Origin: Streptomyces blattellae
GTDB taxonomy: Bacteria; Actinomycetota; Actinomycetes; Streptomycetales; Streptomycetaceae
DNA: 64,000 bases
Assembly (NCBI RefSeq): GCF_009709555.1
Contig: NZ_WJBG01000127.1
Coordinates: forward strand, 1-64,000
Direction of reading: 5' to 3'
The position numbers were made by a program, and so were the translations under genes. The notes under the pieces were generated by a model, which was not told the origin of the DNA, did no database searches, and saw only the letters and a program-made list of their open reading frames with translations. Shown one piece after another: positions 9,302-17,416 of the stretch. Each line of letters starts with the position of its first letter. The first letter of the stretch is position 1.

Positions 9302-9849
9302 GTGCAGGTAGACGGGAACGCCGAGTTCCTCGACGGTGGCCCAGAACCCGGCGTACCGCGAGTCGTCGAGATAGACGACGGTCTCCGCGTCGCCGACCTG
9401 GGAGAACCCGTTGACCAGGGCGCCGACCAGGCCGAGTTCACCGACGGCACGCCGTAGCTCGGCCACCGCCGCGTCCGGGTCCTGGAGGGGCAGGGCGGCG
9501 AAGGAGGCGAAGCGGTCCGGCCGTCGGGACACCTGCCGCGCGGCGTAGTCGTTGAGCCTGCGTGCCCAGTCGACGGCCTGCTTGGGTTCGTGCAGGGACT
9601 GGATACCGGGCGAGAGCAGCGAGAGCACGGCCTTCTCGATGCCGCATTCGTCCATGATGCGCAGCCGGTCGTCATGGATGTCGAGCAGCATGTCGCGGTG
9701 GGCCGGCCAGGCGTCGGCCGTGAAGTGGGCCGCCGACTGTTCCACGATGTCGGGGTCGGTGGCACCGAAGTGCTCTTCGAGAGCGATCTTGTTCAGCAAG
9801 TCGGCCTCCGGGTGCGGGTCGGGGTGCGGGTGGTGTGGGAGGCGGCCGG

Positions 9850-11091
9850 TCAGTCCGGCAGGCGGGCGCCCTGGCGGTCGAGTTCACGGCGTACGGCGTC
9901 CGGTGTGACGTCGTGCCCGTCGGCGGTGAAGGCGGCGGCGACGCCGGCGGCCTGGCCGGTGGCGAAGGCGGTGCCCATGACGCGCAGCGAGGCACCGGCG
10001 CCGCGGTCTCCGTCGATGGTGCGGCCGGCGCCGAACAGGTTGGACGTGTTCCTGCTCCACAGGACGTCCAGGGGGATCCCGTAGTAGCCCGGATCCGCGA
10101 TGTACTTCCACTCCAGCGGCAGCCCCGGCCCGGGGTGGGACTCGATCGGCCAGGCGCCGACGGCCACGCAGCCGTCCACCGGGGCGGGCCGTAGGACGTC
10201 CTTCTCACTCAGCTGCGCGCGTCCGGTGAGATGGCGGGACTCCCGCGTCCCCATCTCGGGGCCGGTGCTGACGATGTAGGCGCCGCCGCAGCCGGGCAGG
10301 GACCTCACGACGCGCAGATACGCCTGCGCCTGCCGTCGTGCGCTGCGTTCGGCGCGGCTGGTGTCGGCCGCGCTGCGGGCGTCGTAGCTCTCGTCCGCGA
10401 GATAGGTGATCACGTCCCCGGACACCGGCATCCGTGCGATCAGCCCGGTGTGACCGGTGAGTTCGGACACCCCCGACGCCTTGGCCGCGCGGACCGCCTC
10501 GGACAGCGCCTCACGCGTCACCGGCACATCAGCCGGGATGCCTCCGAACCGTACGCCGAGGGTGCCGTTGAGCACCCAGCCGTCGTTGCCGTACCGCACC
10601 TCGGCCCCTGCCTGGTGGGCCAGGTCGGCCTCGCCGCTGGCATCGACGAAGGCCGCGGCCGTGAACTCGTGGAAACCGGAGTGATCGGCCACGCGCACGG
10701 TCGTGACCCGGCCGTCCTCTCGTGTGGCGGCGCAGATGTGTGAGTGCAGCAGCACCTCCACACCGGCCTGCTCGCACAGCTCGTCGGCCACGCGCTTGAC
10801 GGCCTCGGGGTCGAAGACGACCGCGACGGCCTTGAAGTCGGTCGGCTCGCTCAGGGCGTCGAGGGCGCGCAGACCGGCCAGCATCTCCTCGGCGACCCCG
10901 AAGACCACCTGCCGTCGCTGCGGGGTGTAGAGGCCGCAGTACGTCACGACGCTGCGCAGGGTGGCCGCCCCGCCCAGACACGGGCCGCGCTCGATCAGGA
11001 GGGTGCGGGCACCGGCCCGTCGCGCGCCGATGGCGGCCGCGATACCGGCTGACCCGCCCCCGGCCACGATGACGTCGTAGTGACTGTTCAA
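9850..11091 (-). CDS. FAD-dependent oxidoreductase
   Basis: This is a 413-residue flavoprotein of the FAD-dependent oxidoreductase (PF12831-like) type. The dinucleotide fold begins at residue 5 (YDVIVAGGGSAGIAAA) with the acidic end LLIERGP. Further signatures are CLGGAATL after the fold, ASGEADLAHQAGAEVRYG in the middle and the C-terminal FAD segment NLFGAGRTIDGDRGAG. The TTG at 11091 is chosen because GAAGGGAAGA lies directly upstream and the protein fold starts at once; a much longer open frame upstream has no family similarity. The substrate is unknown. It is divergent from a LysR regulator, with a LysR-type box between them, and the broken amidohydrolase follows it. Confidence 0.8.
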   Translation of the reverse strand: MNSHYDVIVAGGGSAGIAAAIGARRAGARTLLIERGPCLGGAATLRSVVTYCGLYTPQRRQVVFGVAEEMLAGLRALDALSEPTDFKAVAVVFDPEAVKRVADELCEQAGVEVLLHSHICAATREDGRVTTVRVADHSGFHEFTAAAFVDASGEADLAHQAGAEVRYGNDGWVLNGTLGVRFGGIPADVPVTREALSEAVRAAKASGVSELTGHTGLIARMPVSGDVITYLADESYDARSAADTSRAERSARRQAQAYLRVVRSLPGCGGAYIVSTGPEMGTRESRHLTGRAQLSEKDVLRPAPVDGCVAVGAWPIESHPGPGLPLEWKYIADPGYYGIPLDVLWSRNTSNLFGAGRTIDGDRGAGASLRVMGTAFATGQAAGVAAAFTADGHDVTPDAVRRELDRQGARLPD

Positions 11092-11171
11092 CGCTGTCTT
11101 CCCTTCTGGCGCACTCGTACCGTCCGCGTGGTGTGGCTGCGTCCCGCGCACGCTGCGTCGCGCGGCCCGCC

Positions 11172-11186
11172 TTGCCCACGAGGCAA
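11172..11186. promoter_or_regulatory. LysR-type box (T-N11-A dyad)
   Basis: TTGCC-N5-GGCAA is a perfect 15-bp dyad containing the LysR consensus T-N11-A. It lies 80 bases before the FAD oxidoreductase start and 133 bases before the regulator start, in the only shared intergenic region. This is the expected place for the LysR protein to bind. Confidence 0.6.
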
Positions 11187-11319
11187 AGCCCCTCGGATTG
11201 CCGAGTGCGCTGTGCGTGTGCTGACGCACTGAGTACACCGGCGTTGACGGGGGCGCGTCCAATGCCGTTTCCTCAGAGGGGCTATGCCTGACAGGCAGAG
11301 CACCGGAAAGGGAGGTCCC

Positions 11320-12234
11320 GTGGAGCTGCGTCATCTCAGGTACTTCGTCGCCGTCGCGGAGGAGGGCGCGATGGCGCGTGCCGCAGAGCGGCTCCACCTC
11401 ACTCAGCCGTCGTTGAGCAGACAGATCCGCCAGCTGGAACGCGACATGGGCACGCCGCTCTTCGAGCGCACCACGCGCGGTACGACGCTGACGGCAGCGG
11501 GTACGGCCCTGCACCGGCACGCGCTGCTGCTGCTCCGGCTCGCCGACGCGACGAAGGACGTGGCACGCGCGCCGGACACGGCCCGCGACATGGTGAACCT
11601 GGGGGTCCCCCAGGGCGTGCCTCCGGACCAGCTCATGCGGGTGCTCGCGGAGGTGGAGGAACGTCTGCCGCACACCGCGATCAGCATCACCGAAGCAAGC
11701 AGCGCCGAGCAGTTGAAGCTGATCCGGGAGGGCCACCTGGACCTGGGGATCGTGCGCGAACGGCCGTCCGGGAACCTCCTCGCGGAGCGGCTCTTCGACG
11801 TGCCGACCGGCCTCGCCGTGCGGCCCGGACACCACCTCGCCGAAAAGCCGGTATGCCGGCTGAGCGACTTGGACGGCCTCCGGGTCCTCGCCCACGGGCG
11901 CCAGCAGGTTCCGGTCCTCCACGACCGGCTCGTGGTCGCCGCACACGACGCGGGGCTGGTGCCCCTCTGGCACTTCGCGCAGTTCTCGGAACACGCTCTG
12001 GTCTGCGCCCAGGCGACCAAGGCCGAAGCGGTCCTGCTGATCGAGCACTCCGCGCGCCGGCTCCTGCCGGACTGGCCATGGCTGCGGCTGGCCGAAGCGG
12101 ACTTGGCCCTGACCACCTGGCTGGCCTGGCCGTCCGACACCCGGAGTGTGGTCCGCCGCGTCGCCCGCGTCGTGAGCGGCTGCCTCGTCGGTGCCTCGTC
12201 GCCGGACGAGAAGCCGTCAGTACTCCCGTCGTAG
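11320..12234 (+). CDS. LysR-family transcriptional regulator
   Basis: This 304-residue regulator has an N-terminal winged helix-turn-helix typical of LysR proteins (LRHLRYFVAVAEEGAMARAA, LTQPSLSRQIRQLE, GTPLFERTTRGTTLTAAG) and a C-terminal periplasmic-binding-like effector domain (about residues 90-295). The GTG at 11320 is preferred because GGGAGG precedes it by about 5 bases and the family begins at VELRHLRYF; an upstream ATG at 11284 adds residues unlike the family. It probably controls the divergent FAD oxidoreductase through the box at 11172-11186. The effector is unknown. Confidence 0.9.
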   Translation: MELRHLRYFVAVAEEGAMARAAERLHLTQPSLSRQIRQLERDMGTPLFERTTRGTTLTAAGTALHRHALLLLRLADATKDVARAPDTARDMVNLGVPQGVPPDQLMRVLAEVEERLPHTAISITEASSAEQLKLIREGHLDLGIVRERPSGNLLAERLFDVPTGLAVRPGHHLAEKPVCRLSDLDGLRVLAHGRQQVPVLHDRLVVAAHDAGLVPLWHFAQFSEHALVCAQATKAEAVLLIEHSARRLLPDWPWLRLAEADLALTTWLAWPSDTRSVVRRVARVVSGCLVGASSPDEKPSVLPS

Positions 12235-12467
12235 CCGGCTCTTCCTGCGTGAACTCCGCTGTCTGCTCGCGGAGTTGCTGTGGCGCTGCGTGACTGTCCG
12301 ACGGCGGTTCTCCGCGACCGGGTTGTTGGTTAGGGTGACGAGGACGACGGGGGGCTCGGGTTGGATCGCCTGGCAGGAGCGGATCTGGCAGTTGGACAGG
12401 CCCGGTTCGTGCACGAGTTCGTGCACGAGAAGGCCGCTGCCGCAGGCCGCCCGGACGCGGTGGGCGT
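12235..12467. other. Intergenic region between the LysR and PAP2 genes
   Basis: These 233 bases hold no convincing gene, hairpin or repeat. The direct repeat GTTCGTGCACGA occurs around 12406-12430. A promoter for the PAP2 gene is expected here but no good hexamers are visible. Confidence 0.4.
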
Positions 12468-13154
12468 GTGACCGGTCGGCCGGCGCCCGCAGTGCTTCCC
12501 CCGTCGCTGCGCTCGGGGCTCGGGCTGATCGCCTCGCTCGCCGCGCTGGTGGTCGCCGTGATCGGGGTGCTGTACGCGGGCCACAGCGAGCCGGGCAGGG
12601 TGGACCGGTGGATCGTCGATCCGACGGCGGACAGTGTGCGGCCGCCATGGCGGCGGGTCGCTCTGGCCACGGACTTCCTGGGGGAGCCCGCCGGAGCCGC
12701 GATGCTGGTCGGAGCCACCGCGGCCGGCTGCCTGCTGCTTCGGCGTCCTCGCGCGGCGGTGCTCGTCGTTGCCGGTACCGGCATGACCGTGGGGACGACG
12801 ATGCTGCTCAAGCGTCTGGTGGAGCGCACCATCCACGGTGCCGGCAACCTGTCCTACCCGAGCGGGCACACCGCCTTCCTCACCGCGCTCGCCCTGGTGG
12901 TGGCGCTGCTCGCGACCGGCCCGCTCGGGCTCGGCAGGACGGCCGGCACGTCACTCGTGCTCGCCGCGGCGCTGGTGTCCGGCGCCGCCATGGGCTGGGC
13001 GCAGGTCGCCCTGAGCGCGCACTACCCGACCGATGTCCTCGGCGGCTGGTGCACCGCGCTGGCGGTGGTGCCGGCGACCGCGTGGCTGGTCGACCGGATG
13101 GCCGACCGGCTCGTCGACCGGACGGCCCACGCCGGTCCACGGGAGCGCCGCTGA
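12468..13154 (+). CDS. PAP2-family membrane phosphatase
   Basis: This 228-residue membrane protein has five or six hydrophobic helices and the three PAP2 phosphatase motifs: KRLVERTI (motif 1), YPSGHTAF (motif 2) and SAHYPTDVLGG (motif 3, with the catalytic His and Asp). Such enzymes dephosphorylate lipid phosphates, including undecaprenyl pyrophosphate, at the outer membrane face. Its place beside a Wzy-type polysaccharide cluster would fit recycling of the lipid carrier, but that is inference. The GTG at 12468 has only a weak ribosome binding site. The gene converges on the aminotransferase with a 7-base gap. Confidence 0.85.
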   Translation: MTGRPAPAVLPPSLRSGLGLIASLAALVVAVIGVLYAGHSEPGRVDRWIVDPTADSVRPPWRRVALATDFLGEPAGAAMLVGATAAGCLLLRRPRAAVLVVAGTGMTVGTTMLLKRLVERTIHGAGNLSYPSGHTAFLTALALVVALLATGPLGLGRTAGTSLVLAAALVSGAAMGWAQVALSAHYPTDVLGGWCTALAVVPATAWLVDRMADRLVDRTAHAGPRERR

Positions 13155-13161
13155 CGTCACG

Positions 13162-14487
13162 TCACGCCAGGCGCCGGAACACGGGCTTCACCGGCCGCCC
13201 GCCCAGCCAGGGGGTGGGGTCACCCGCGTCCAGTGCCTTCCGGTACACCGCACATGCCTGGGCCACCGCCTCGACGGTGTGGTCGATGTCGGCGTCGCTG
13301 AGCGCGCTGCTCACCACGAACGACGGGGCCAGCACCCCGCCCGCGAGGAGCCGGCGCAGGAACAGGGTGCGGTACCGCTGCGACGGCTGCCGGTTCTCGT
13401 CGAGGGTGGCGAAGACCAGATTGCTGGCCCGGCCCCGTACGACGACGTGGTCGCCGACGCCCATGCCGGCCGCGGCGTCGCGGACACCGGCGGCCAGCCG
13501 CTCGCCGAGGGCGTGCAGCCGCGCGGTGACGCCCTCCTCGGCGTACGTGGTCTGCACGGCCATCGCGGCGGCCAGCGAGTGTGTTTCCGCGCCGTGCGTG
13601 GTGGACAGCAGGAACACCCGGTCGCCGCAGTGGCGCAGCCCGCCCCGCTCCATCAGCTCGCGGCGTCCGGCCAGCGCGGAGACGGCGAACCCGTTGCCCA
13701 GCGCCTTGCCGAACGTGGAGAGGTCGGGGACGACGCCGTACAGGCCCTGGGCGCCCGCCTCGGACCAGCGGAAGCCGGTGATCATCTCGTCGAAGACCAG
13801 GACGCAGCCGTGCCGGTCGGCCAGCTCGCGCAGGCCGGTGAGGTAGCCGGGCGGCGGCTCGGTGTGGGTGGCGGGTTCGAGGATCAGACAGGCGATTTCG
13901 CCCTGGTACCGGGTGAGCAGGTCCTCGGTGGCGGCCAGGTCACCGTAGGGGAACGCCACGGTGAGGTCGGTGGTCGCCGCCGGAATACCCGCGGACATCG
14001 GCGTGGTGCCGATGAACCAGTCGTCGGTGGAGAAGAAGGGGTGGTCGGCGCAGAGGGCCACCCGCGGGCGGCCGGTGGCGGCGCGGGCGAGGCGCACCGC
14101 GGCGGTGGTGGCGTCGGAGCCGTTCTTCGCGAACTTCACCATGTCGGCGGTCGGCACCGTGGCCAGGAACCGTTCCGCGGCCTCGACCTCCACGATGGAC
14201 GGCCGCACGAAGTTGCTGCCGCGGTCGAGTTCCCGCCGCACCGCCTCGGTCACGCGCGGGTGGGCGTGGCCGAGGCTGACCGACCGCAGGCCTGAGCCGT
14301 ACTCGACGTAGCGGTTGCCGTCGACGTCCCACACATGGGCACCGCGTCCGTGGCTGATGACCGGGGCCAGGTCCTCGGGGTACTGGTCGTCGCCCTTGGC
14401 GTAGGTGTGCGCGCCGCCGGGGATCATGGCGTGCAGCCGCTCGTTCGCCGTCCGCGACCGGGGCAGTCGGAGCTCTTCGGTGTCCAC
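13162..14487 (-). CDS. Class III aminotransferase, glutamate-1-semialdehyde aminomutase-like
   Basis: This 441-residue PLP enzyme resembles glutamate-1-semialdehyde 2,1-aminomutases: AMIPGGAHTYAKGDDQYP, FAKNGSDATTAAVRLARA, VFDEMITGFRW and the PLP lysine in STFGKALGNGFAVSAL. It is the last gene of the polysaccharide cluster. GSA-aminomutase-like proteins in such clusters usually aminate a keto sugar or supply an amino-acid substituent rather than make heme precursors, so a surface-sugar role is inferred. It starts 7 bases after the RmlC-like gene stop, which implies cotranscription. Confidence 0.85.
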   Translation of the reverse strand: MDTEELRLPRSRTANERLHAMIPGGAHTYAKGDDQYPEDLAPVISHGRGAHVWDVDGNRYVEYGSGLRSVSLGHAHPRVTEAVRRELDRGSNFVRPSIVEVEAAERFLATVPTADMVKFAKNGSDATTAAVRLARAATGRPRVALCADHPFFSTDDWFIGTTPMSAGIPAATTDLTVAFPYGDLAATEDLLTRYQGEIACLILEPATHTEPPPGYLTGLRELADRHGCVLVFDEMITGFRWSEAGAQGLYGVVPDLSTFGKALGNGFAVSALAGRRELMERGGLRHCGDRVFLLSTTHGAETHSLAAAMAVQTTYAEEGVTARLHALGERLAAGVRDAAAGMGVGDHVVVRGRASNLVFATLDENRQPSQRYRTLFLRRLLAGGVLAPSFVVSSALSDADIDHTVEAVAQACAVYRKALDAGDPTPWLGGRPVKPVFRRLA

Positions 14488-14494
14488 GCCGGCC

Positions 14495-15046
14495 TCAACT
14501 CTCTTTCTGCTTAAGGACCTCGGCGAGGCTCGGCGCCTCCCGGTCCCGCTGGGACATCGAGGTGACCGGCAGCGGCCACGGTATGGCGAGTTCCGGGTCG
14601 TCGAAGGCGATCGTCACGTCCTCGGCGGGATCGTGCGGGCGGTCGATCCGGTAGGAGGTGTCGGCGGTTTCGGTCAGCGCCTGGAAGCCGTGCGCGCAGC
14701 CCGCCGGGATGTACAGGGTCGCCTGCGTGTCGCCGGACAGCTCGAAGGAGGCCCGGCCCAGGTACGTCGGCGAGTCCGGCCGCAGGTCCACGACGACGTC
14801 GTAGATCCTCCCGTACGAGCACCGCACCAGCTTGGCCTCGCCGGCGCCGGAGCGCAGGTGCAGGCCGCGCAGCACGCCCCGGACCGAGCGGGAGACGCTG
14901 TCCTGGACGAAGGCGTTCGGGTCGAGGCCCACCGAGCGGATCACGTCGGCGTCGAAGGTGCGGCAGAAGAAGCCGCGCTCGTCGGCGTACGGCGTCGCCT
15001 CGAACAGGTACGCACCGGCGATTTCCGGGACTTCGGTCGCTTTCAT
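14495..15046 (-). CDS. dTDP-4-dehydrorhamnose 3,5-epimerase-like protein (RmlC family)
   Basis: This 183-residue cupin has the RmlC signatures SRSVRGVLRGLHLRSG (catalytic His), YDVVVDLRPDSPTYLG and LYIPAGCAHGFQALTE. RmlC enzymes epimerise C3 and/or C5 of a 4-keto-6-deoxy nucleotide sugar. No RmlA, RmlB or RmlD gene is in the window, so it probably acts on the CDP-linked keto sugar of this cluster or uses dTDP-sugar from elsewhere. Its ATG overlaps the stop of the pyruvyl transferase gene by 4 bases (ATGA). Confidence 0.85.
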   Translation of the reverse strand: MKATEVPEIAGAYLFEATPYADERGFFCRTFDADVIRSVGLDPNAFVQDSVSRSVRGVLRGLHLRSGAGEAKLVRCSYGRIYDVVVDLRPDSPTYLGRASFELSGDTQATLYIPAGCAHGFQALTETADTSYRIDRPHDPAEDVTIAFDDPELAIPWPLPVTSMSQRDREAPSLAEVLKQKES

Positions 15047-16251
15047 GGAGTCTCCCGATGGGCGGCCGCCGGGAAGAGGGCCGCGGTCAAGGCCGTGAAC
15101 TGCTGCTGGAGTTGCCGGGCTGCTGTCCGGTTCCGCTCGGCGAGGGCCTGGCGCAGCTGTGCCGATCGCTTCTCCAGCGCCCGGAACTGTTCGAGGAGCC
15201 GGTCGGTGTCGACCTCGCGGGCCGGGTGGCAGTACGTGCCAAGGCCCATCCGGTCCATGAGCGCGTCGCTCTTCGCGGCGTAGCTGAGCGCAAGCGTCGG
15301 TGTGCCGGCCTTCAGCGCGCAGACCAGGTTGTGGTACCGGGTCGCCACCACGCTGTCGGCAGCCGCCGTCTCCGTCATCAGGTCGGCCAGCGAGGCTGCC
15401 TCGGAGGCGGTGACCAGCGGCGAGTCCACCGCGTCGAGGATCGCGGCGACCACCGGAGCGTCGCACGCGTCGCCGGTGAGCAGCCGGACCGGCCTGCCGT
15501 CCTCGGCCAGCGCGCGGACGAACCGGGCCGTCCCGTCGAGGTAGCGCCGGTGGATCTCCTCGGCCCGGGCGCGGTCGTCGTTGCCGCCGTGGAAGTCCAT
15601 GACGCCGACGCAGACCGCGCCCGGCGAGTCCGAAGACGCGCTCGCCGGCGGCGCCGGCAGGGCGAAGGCAAGGTCCGGGTAGACCTCGTCGCGCGCGGTG
15701 TCCACGCCCATCGCCCGCATCGCGTCGCGGGACAGGGTGTCCCGGTACGACCGGTACGCGGCCAGCCGCGCCGACCAGCGCACCAGGGCCCGGGTGGGCC
15801 GGTCGCCGATCGCGTCCGCGCCGACGCCGACCAGCGCGACCCGGGTGCGCAGCAGCCGGCCGCTCGCGCACAGCAGGAACAGCGAGTACGGGAAACCCCA
15901 CGGCCGCAGCGGCAGCGTGGCCTCCAGGACGCCCATGCCCGGCACGATCACCACATCGTGCCGGCGCACCCAGGCGGCGGTGCGGACGGCGTCGACGAGT
16001 TTGCCCAGCCCCTTCGCCGCGATCGCGCCCGCACGCGACGCGGTCCGGTACTCCGCGCGGTTCCAGTGCAGCCGCGTCGCGGGGATGCCGTACCGGGCCG
16101 CGACGACCTCGGGCCCGCCGCACAGCGCGTCCACGACCGCCTCCGGATGCTCGGCGCGGAGGTACCCGAGCACGGCTTCGAGCGACCCGTCGTTGCCGAG
16201 GTTGCCGGAGCCGAGCAGGCCGAACACCCCCACGCGTGGCGCGGTCGTCAT
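15043..16251 (-). CDS. Polysaccharide pyruvyl transferase family protein
   Basis: This 402-residue protein fits the family that adds pyruvate ketals to sugars of surface polymers. Signatures are the N-terminal VGVFGLLGSGNLGNDGSLEA, the central IVPGMGVLEATLPL segment, LVGVGADAIG and the late VVATRYHNLVCALKAGTPTLALSY (R-x-H nucleotide/donor site). The C-terminus is a predicted helical tail rich in Arg and Gln. It overlaps both neighbours by 4 bases, so it belongs to the polysaccharide operon. Pyruvylation would add negative charge to the polymer. Confidence 0.85.
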   Translation of the reverse strand: MTTAPRVGVFGLLGSGNLGNDGSLEAVLGYLRAEHPEAVVDALCGGPEVVAARYGIPATRLHWNRAEYRTASRAGAIAAKGLGKLVDAVRTAAWVRRHDVVIVPGMGVLEATLPLRPWGFPYSLFLLCASGRLLRTRVALVGVGADAIGDRPTRALVRWSARLAAYRSYRDTLSRDAMRAMGVDTARDEVYPDLAFALPAPPASASSDSPGAVCVGVMDFHGGNDDRARAEEIHRRYLDGTARFVRALAEDGRPVRLLTGDACDAPVVAAILDAVDSPLVTASEAASLADLMTETAAADSVVATRYHNLVCALKAGTPTLALSYAAKSDALMDRMGLGTYCHPAREVDTDRLLEQFRALEKRSAQLRQALAERNRTAARQLQQQFTALTAALFPAAAHRETP

Positions 16252-17195
16252 GCCCCCCGCCCCTCACGCCCCGCGACGAGGGCGTCGACGGAGACGGTGA
16301 GCTTGGCCGGGTCGACCGGGGCGCGGTCCTCCACCCGCTCGCCGGCACCCGGCCGGGCCCGGCTGGCCATCCATGCGGCCAGGTGGCGGTAGCACGCGCG
16401 CCGTTCGGCCGGGGACAGCGGCGCCCGCCGGATCGCCGAGACGAAACCCCAGACGTACTCGGCGAGCAGCCGGGGCGTCGGGTGCAGCGGGCCCGCCCGG
16501 CGCGGGTCCAGGTTGACGCACCGGGAGCGCTTGGACGGGTTCGCCCGCTCGGCGCGGGTGGGGTGGTCGCGGCGGAAGTACAGCAGCTCCGGCACCTGGT
16601 GGAAGGGCCCGTGCAGGCCGATCTCGGAGACGAACGTGCGGTCCGCGTGGTGGTAGCTGTCGTGCGGCTTCACCCGGCGCAGCACATCGGCCCGCATCAC
16701 CCCGTAGAAGTCGTCGCCGCCGGGCTCGAACAGCATGCTGCGGAACCGCTCCGGCGCGTGCGGCGAGCCGGTGGCGAGCGTGTACGCGTACGGGACCTTC
16801 ACCTTCCCGTCCTCGTCGATGACCGCCTGGTCGGCGTGGGCGAGGACGATGTCGGGCCGCTCGTCCAGCGCCTCCACGCAGCGCCGCAGCAGGTCCCGGG
16901 CGTACAGGTCGTCGTGCGAGGCCCACTTGAACAGCTCGCCGTGGCACTGGGTGAACACGTGGTTGTGGTTGGGCGCGGCGCCGATGTTCCGGGGCAGCCG
17001 GATGTACCGGATACGCGAGTCCTGAGCCGCGTACCTGCGGCAGATGTCCTCGGTCGCATCGGTCGAGGCGTTGTCGGAGAGGACCAGTTCGAAGTCGTCG
17101 TAGGTCTGGCCGAGCAGGGCGTCGAGCGACTCGGCCAGGTACTCCTCGCCGTTGTACACGGGCAGGCCGATGCTCAGCCGGGGGTGGCGGGTCAT
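16248..17195 (-). CDS. Family 2 glycosyltransferase
   Basis: This 315-residue GT-A enzyme opens with LSIGLPVYNGEEYLAESLDA, then VLSDNASTDATEDICRRYA (nucleotide binding) and WASHDDLYARDLL (the likely metal-binding DxD-like region). A C-terminal extension has no membrane helix, so the enzyme is cytosolic and probably adds one sugar to the lipid-linked repeat unit. The ATG at 17195 follows GAGGACGCC. Just upstream is a MITE-like element (17222-17416), so this gene may depend on transcription through, or started within, that element. Confidence 0.88.
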   Translation of the reverse strand: MTRHPRLSIGLPVYNGEEYLAESLDALLGQTYDDFELVLSDNASTDATEDICRRYAAQDSRIRYIRLPRNIGAAPNHNHVFTQCHGELFKWASHDDLYARDLLRRCVEALDERPDIVLAHADQAVIDEDGKVKVPYAYTLATGSPHAPERFRSMLFEPGGDDFYGVMRADVLRRVKPHDSYHHADRTFVSEIGLHGPFHQVPELLYFRRDHPTRAERANPSKRSRCVNLDPRRAGPLHPTPRLLAEYVWGFVSAIRRAPLSPAERRACYRHLAAWMASRARPGAGERVEDRAPVDPAKLTVSVDALVAGREGRGA

Positions 17196-17221
17196 GGCGT
17201 CCTCACTTCGCGGATGGTGTT

Positions 17222-17416
17222 GGGGGTGTCTGATGGATCTCCGCGGGAAAAGAGCGGCGTCCGGTGCGTGCTCTCGGCGTGCCGGCCGGAAGCCCTCGTA
17301 CTGGGTGTACTTGGGCTTTCGGCCGGTGCGGCGAGTGGGGACACCTCCCACGCCCTTAAGGCAGTGGGGAAGCGTGCCGGGCGTCGCGACGCCGCGGAGA
17401 TCCATCAGACACCCCC
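17222..17416. repeat. MITE-like element 1, 195 bp with 25-bp perfect terminal inverted repeats
   Basis: The ends 17222-17246 and 17392-17416 are perfect inverted repeats of 25 bases, beginning GGGGGTGTCTGATGG. The interior holds an inner hairpin-like motif (CACCTCCCACGCCCTTAAGG). It has no coding capacity for a transposase and no obvious target duplication. A related element lies at 28085-28219 in the opposite orientation. It is probably a non-autonomous element mobilised by a transposase encoded elsewhere. Confidence 0.75.

Larger units (their letters stand above)
9020..9799 (-). pseudogene. Amidohydrolase truncated by deletion and fused out of frame to an MFS transporter tail
   Basis: The first 165 or so codons (9302-9799) encode the N-terminal half of an amidohydrolase-2/decarboxylase-like TIM barrel: KIALEEHFG, SLLSPGIQSL, FAALPLQDPDAAVAELRRAV and GVPVYLHP. 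Complete members of the family are about 320 residues. At about 9301 the reading changes abruptly into low-quality sequence running to 9020. The adjacent frame of that segment (9147-9301) encodes the C-terminus of a different protein, so a deletion appears to have joined two genes. The missing half would hold most of the later metal ligands and active-site residues, so the product is probably inactive. It starts 50 bases downstream of the FAD oxidoreductase gene and was probably in its operon. Confidence 0.75.

Noticed and set aside
9850..12048. Longer minus-strand reading (732 codons) of the FAD oxidoreductase
   Set aside because: The part above 11091 overlaps the divergent LysR gene antisense and lacks any domain; TTG 11091 has a good ribosome binding site.
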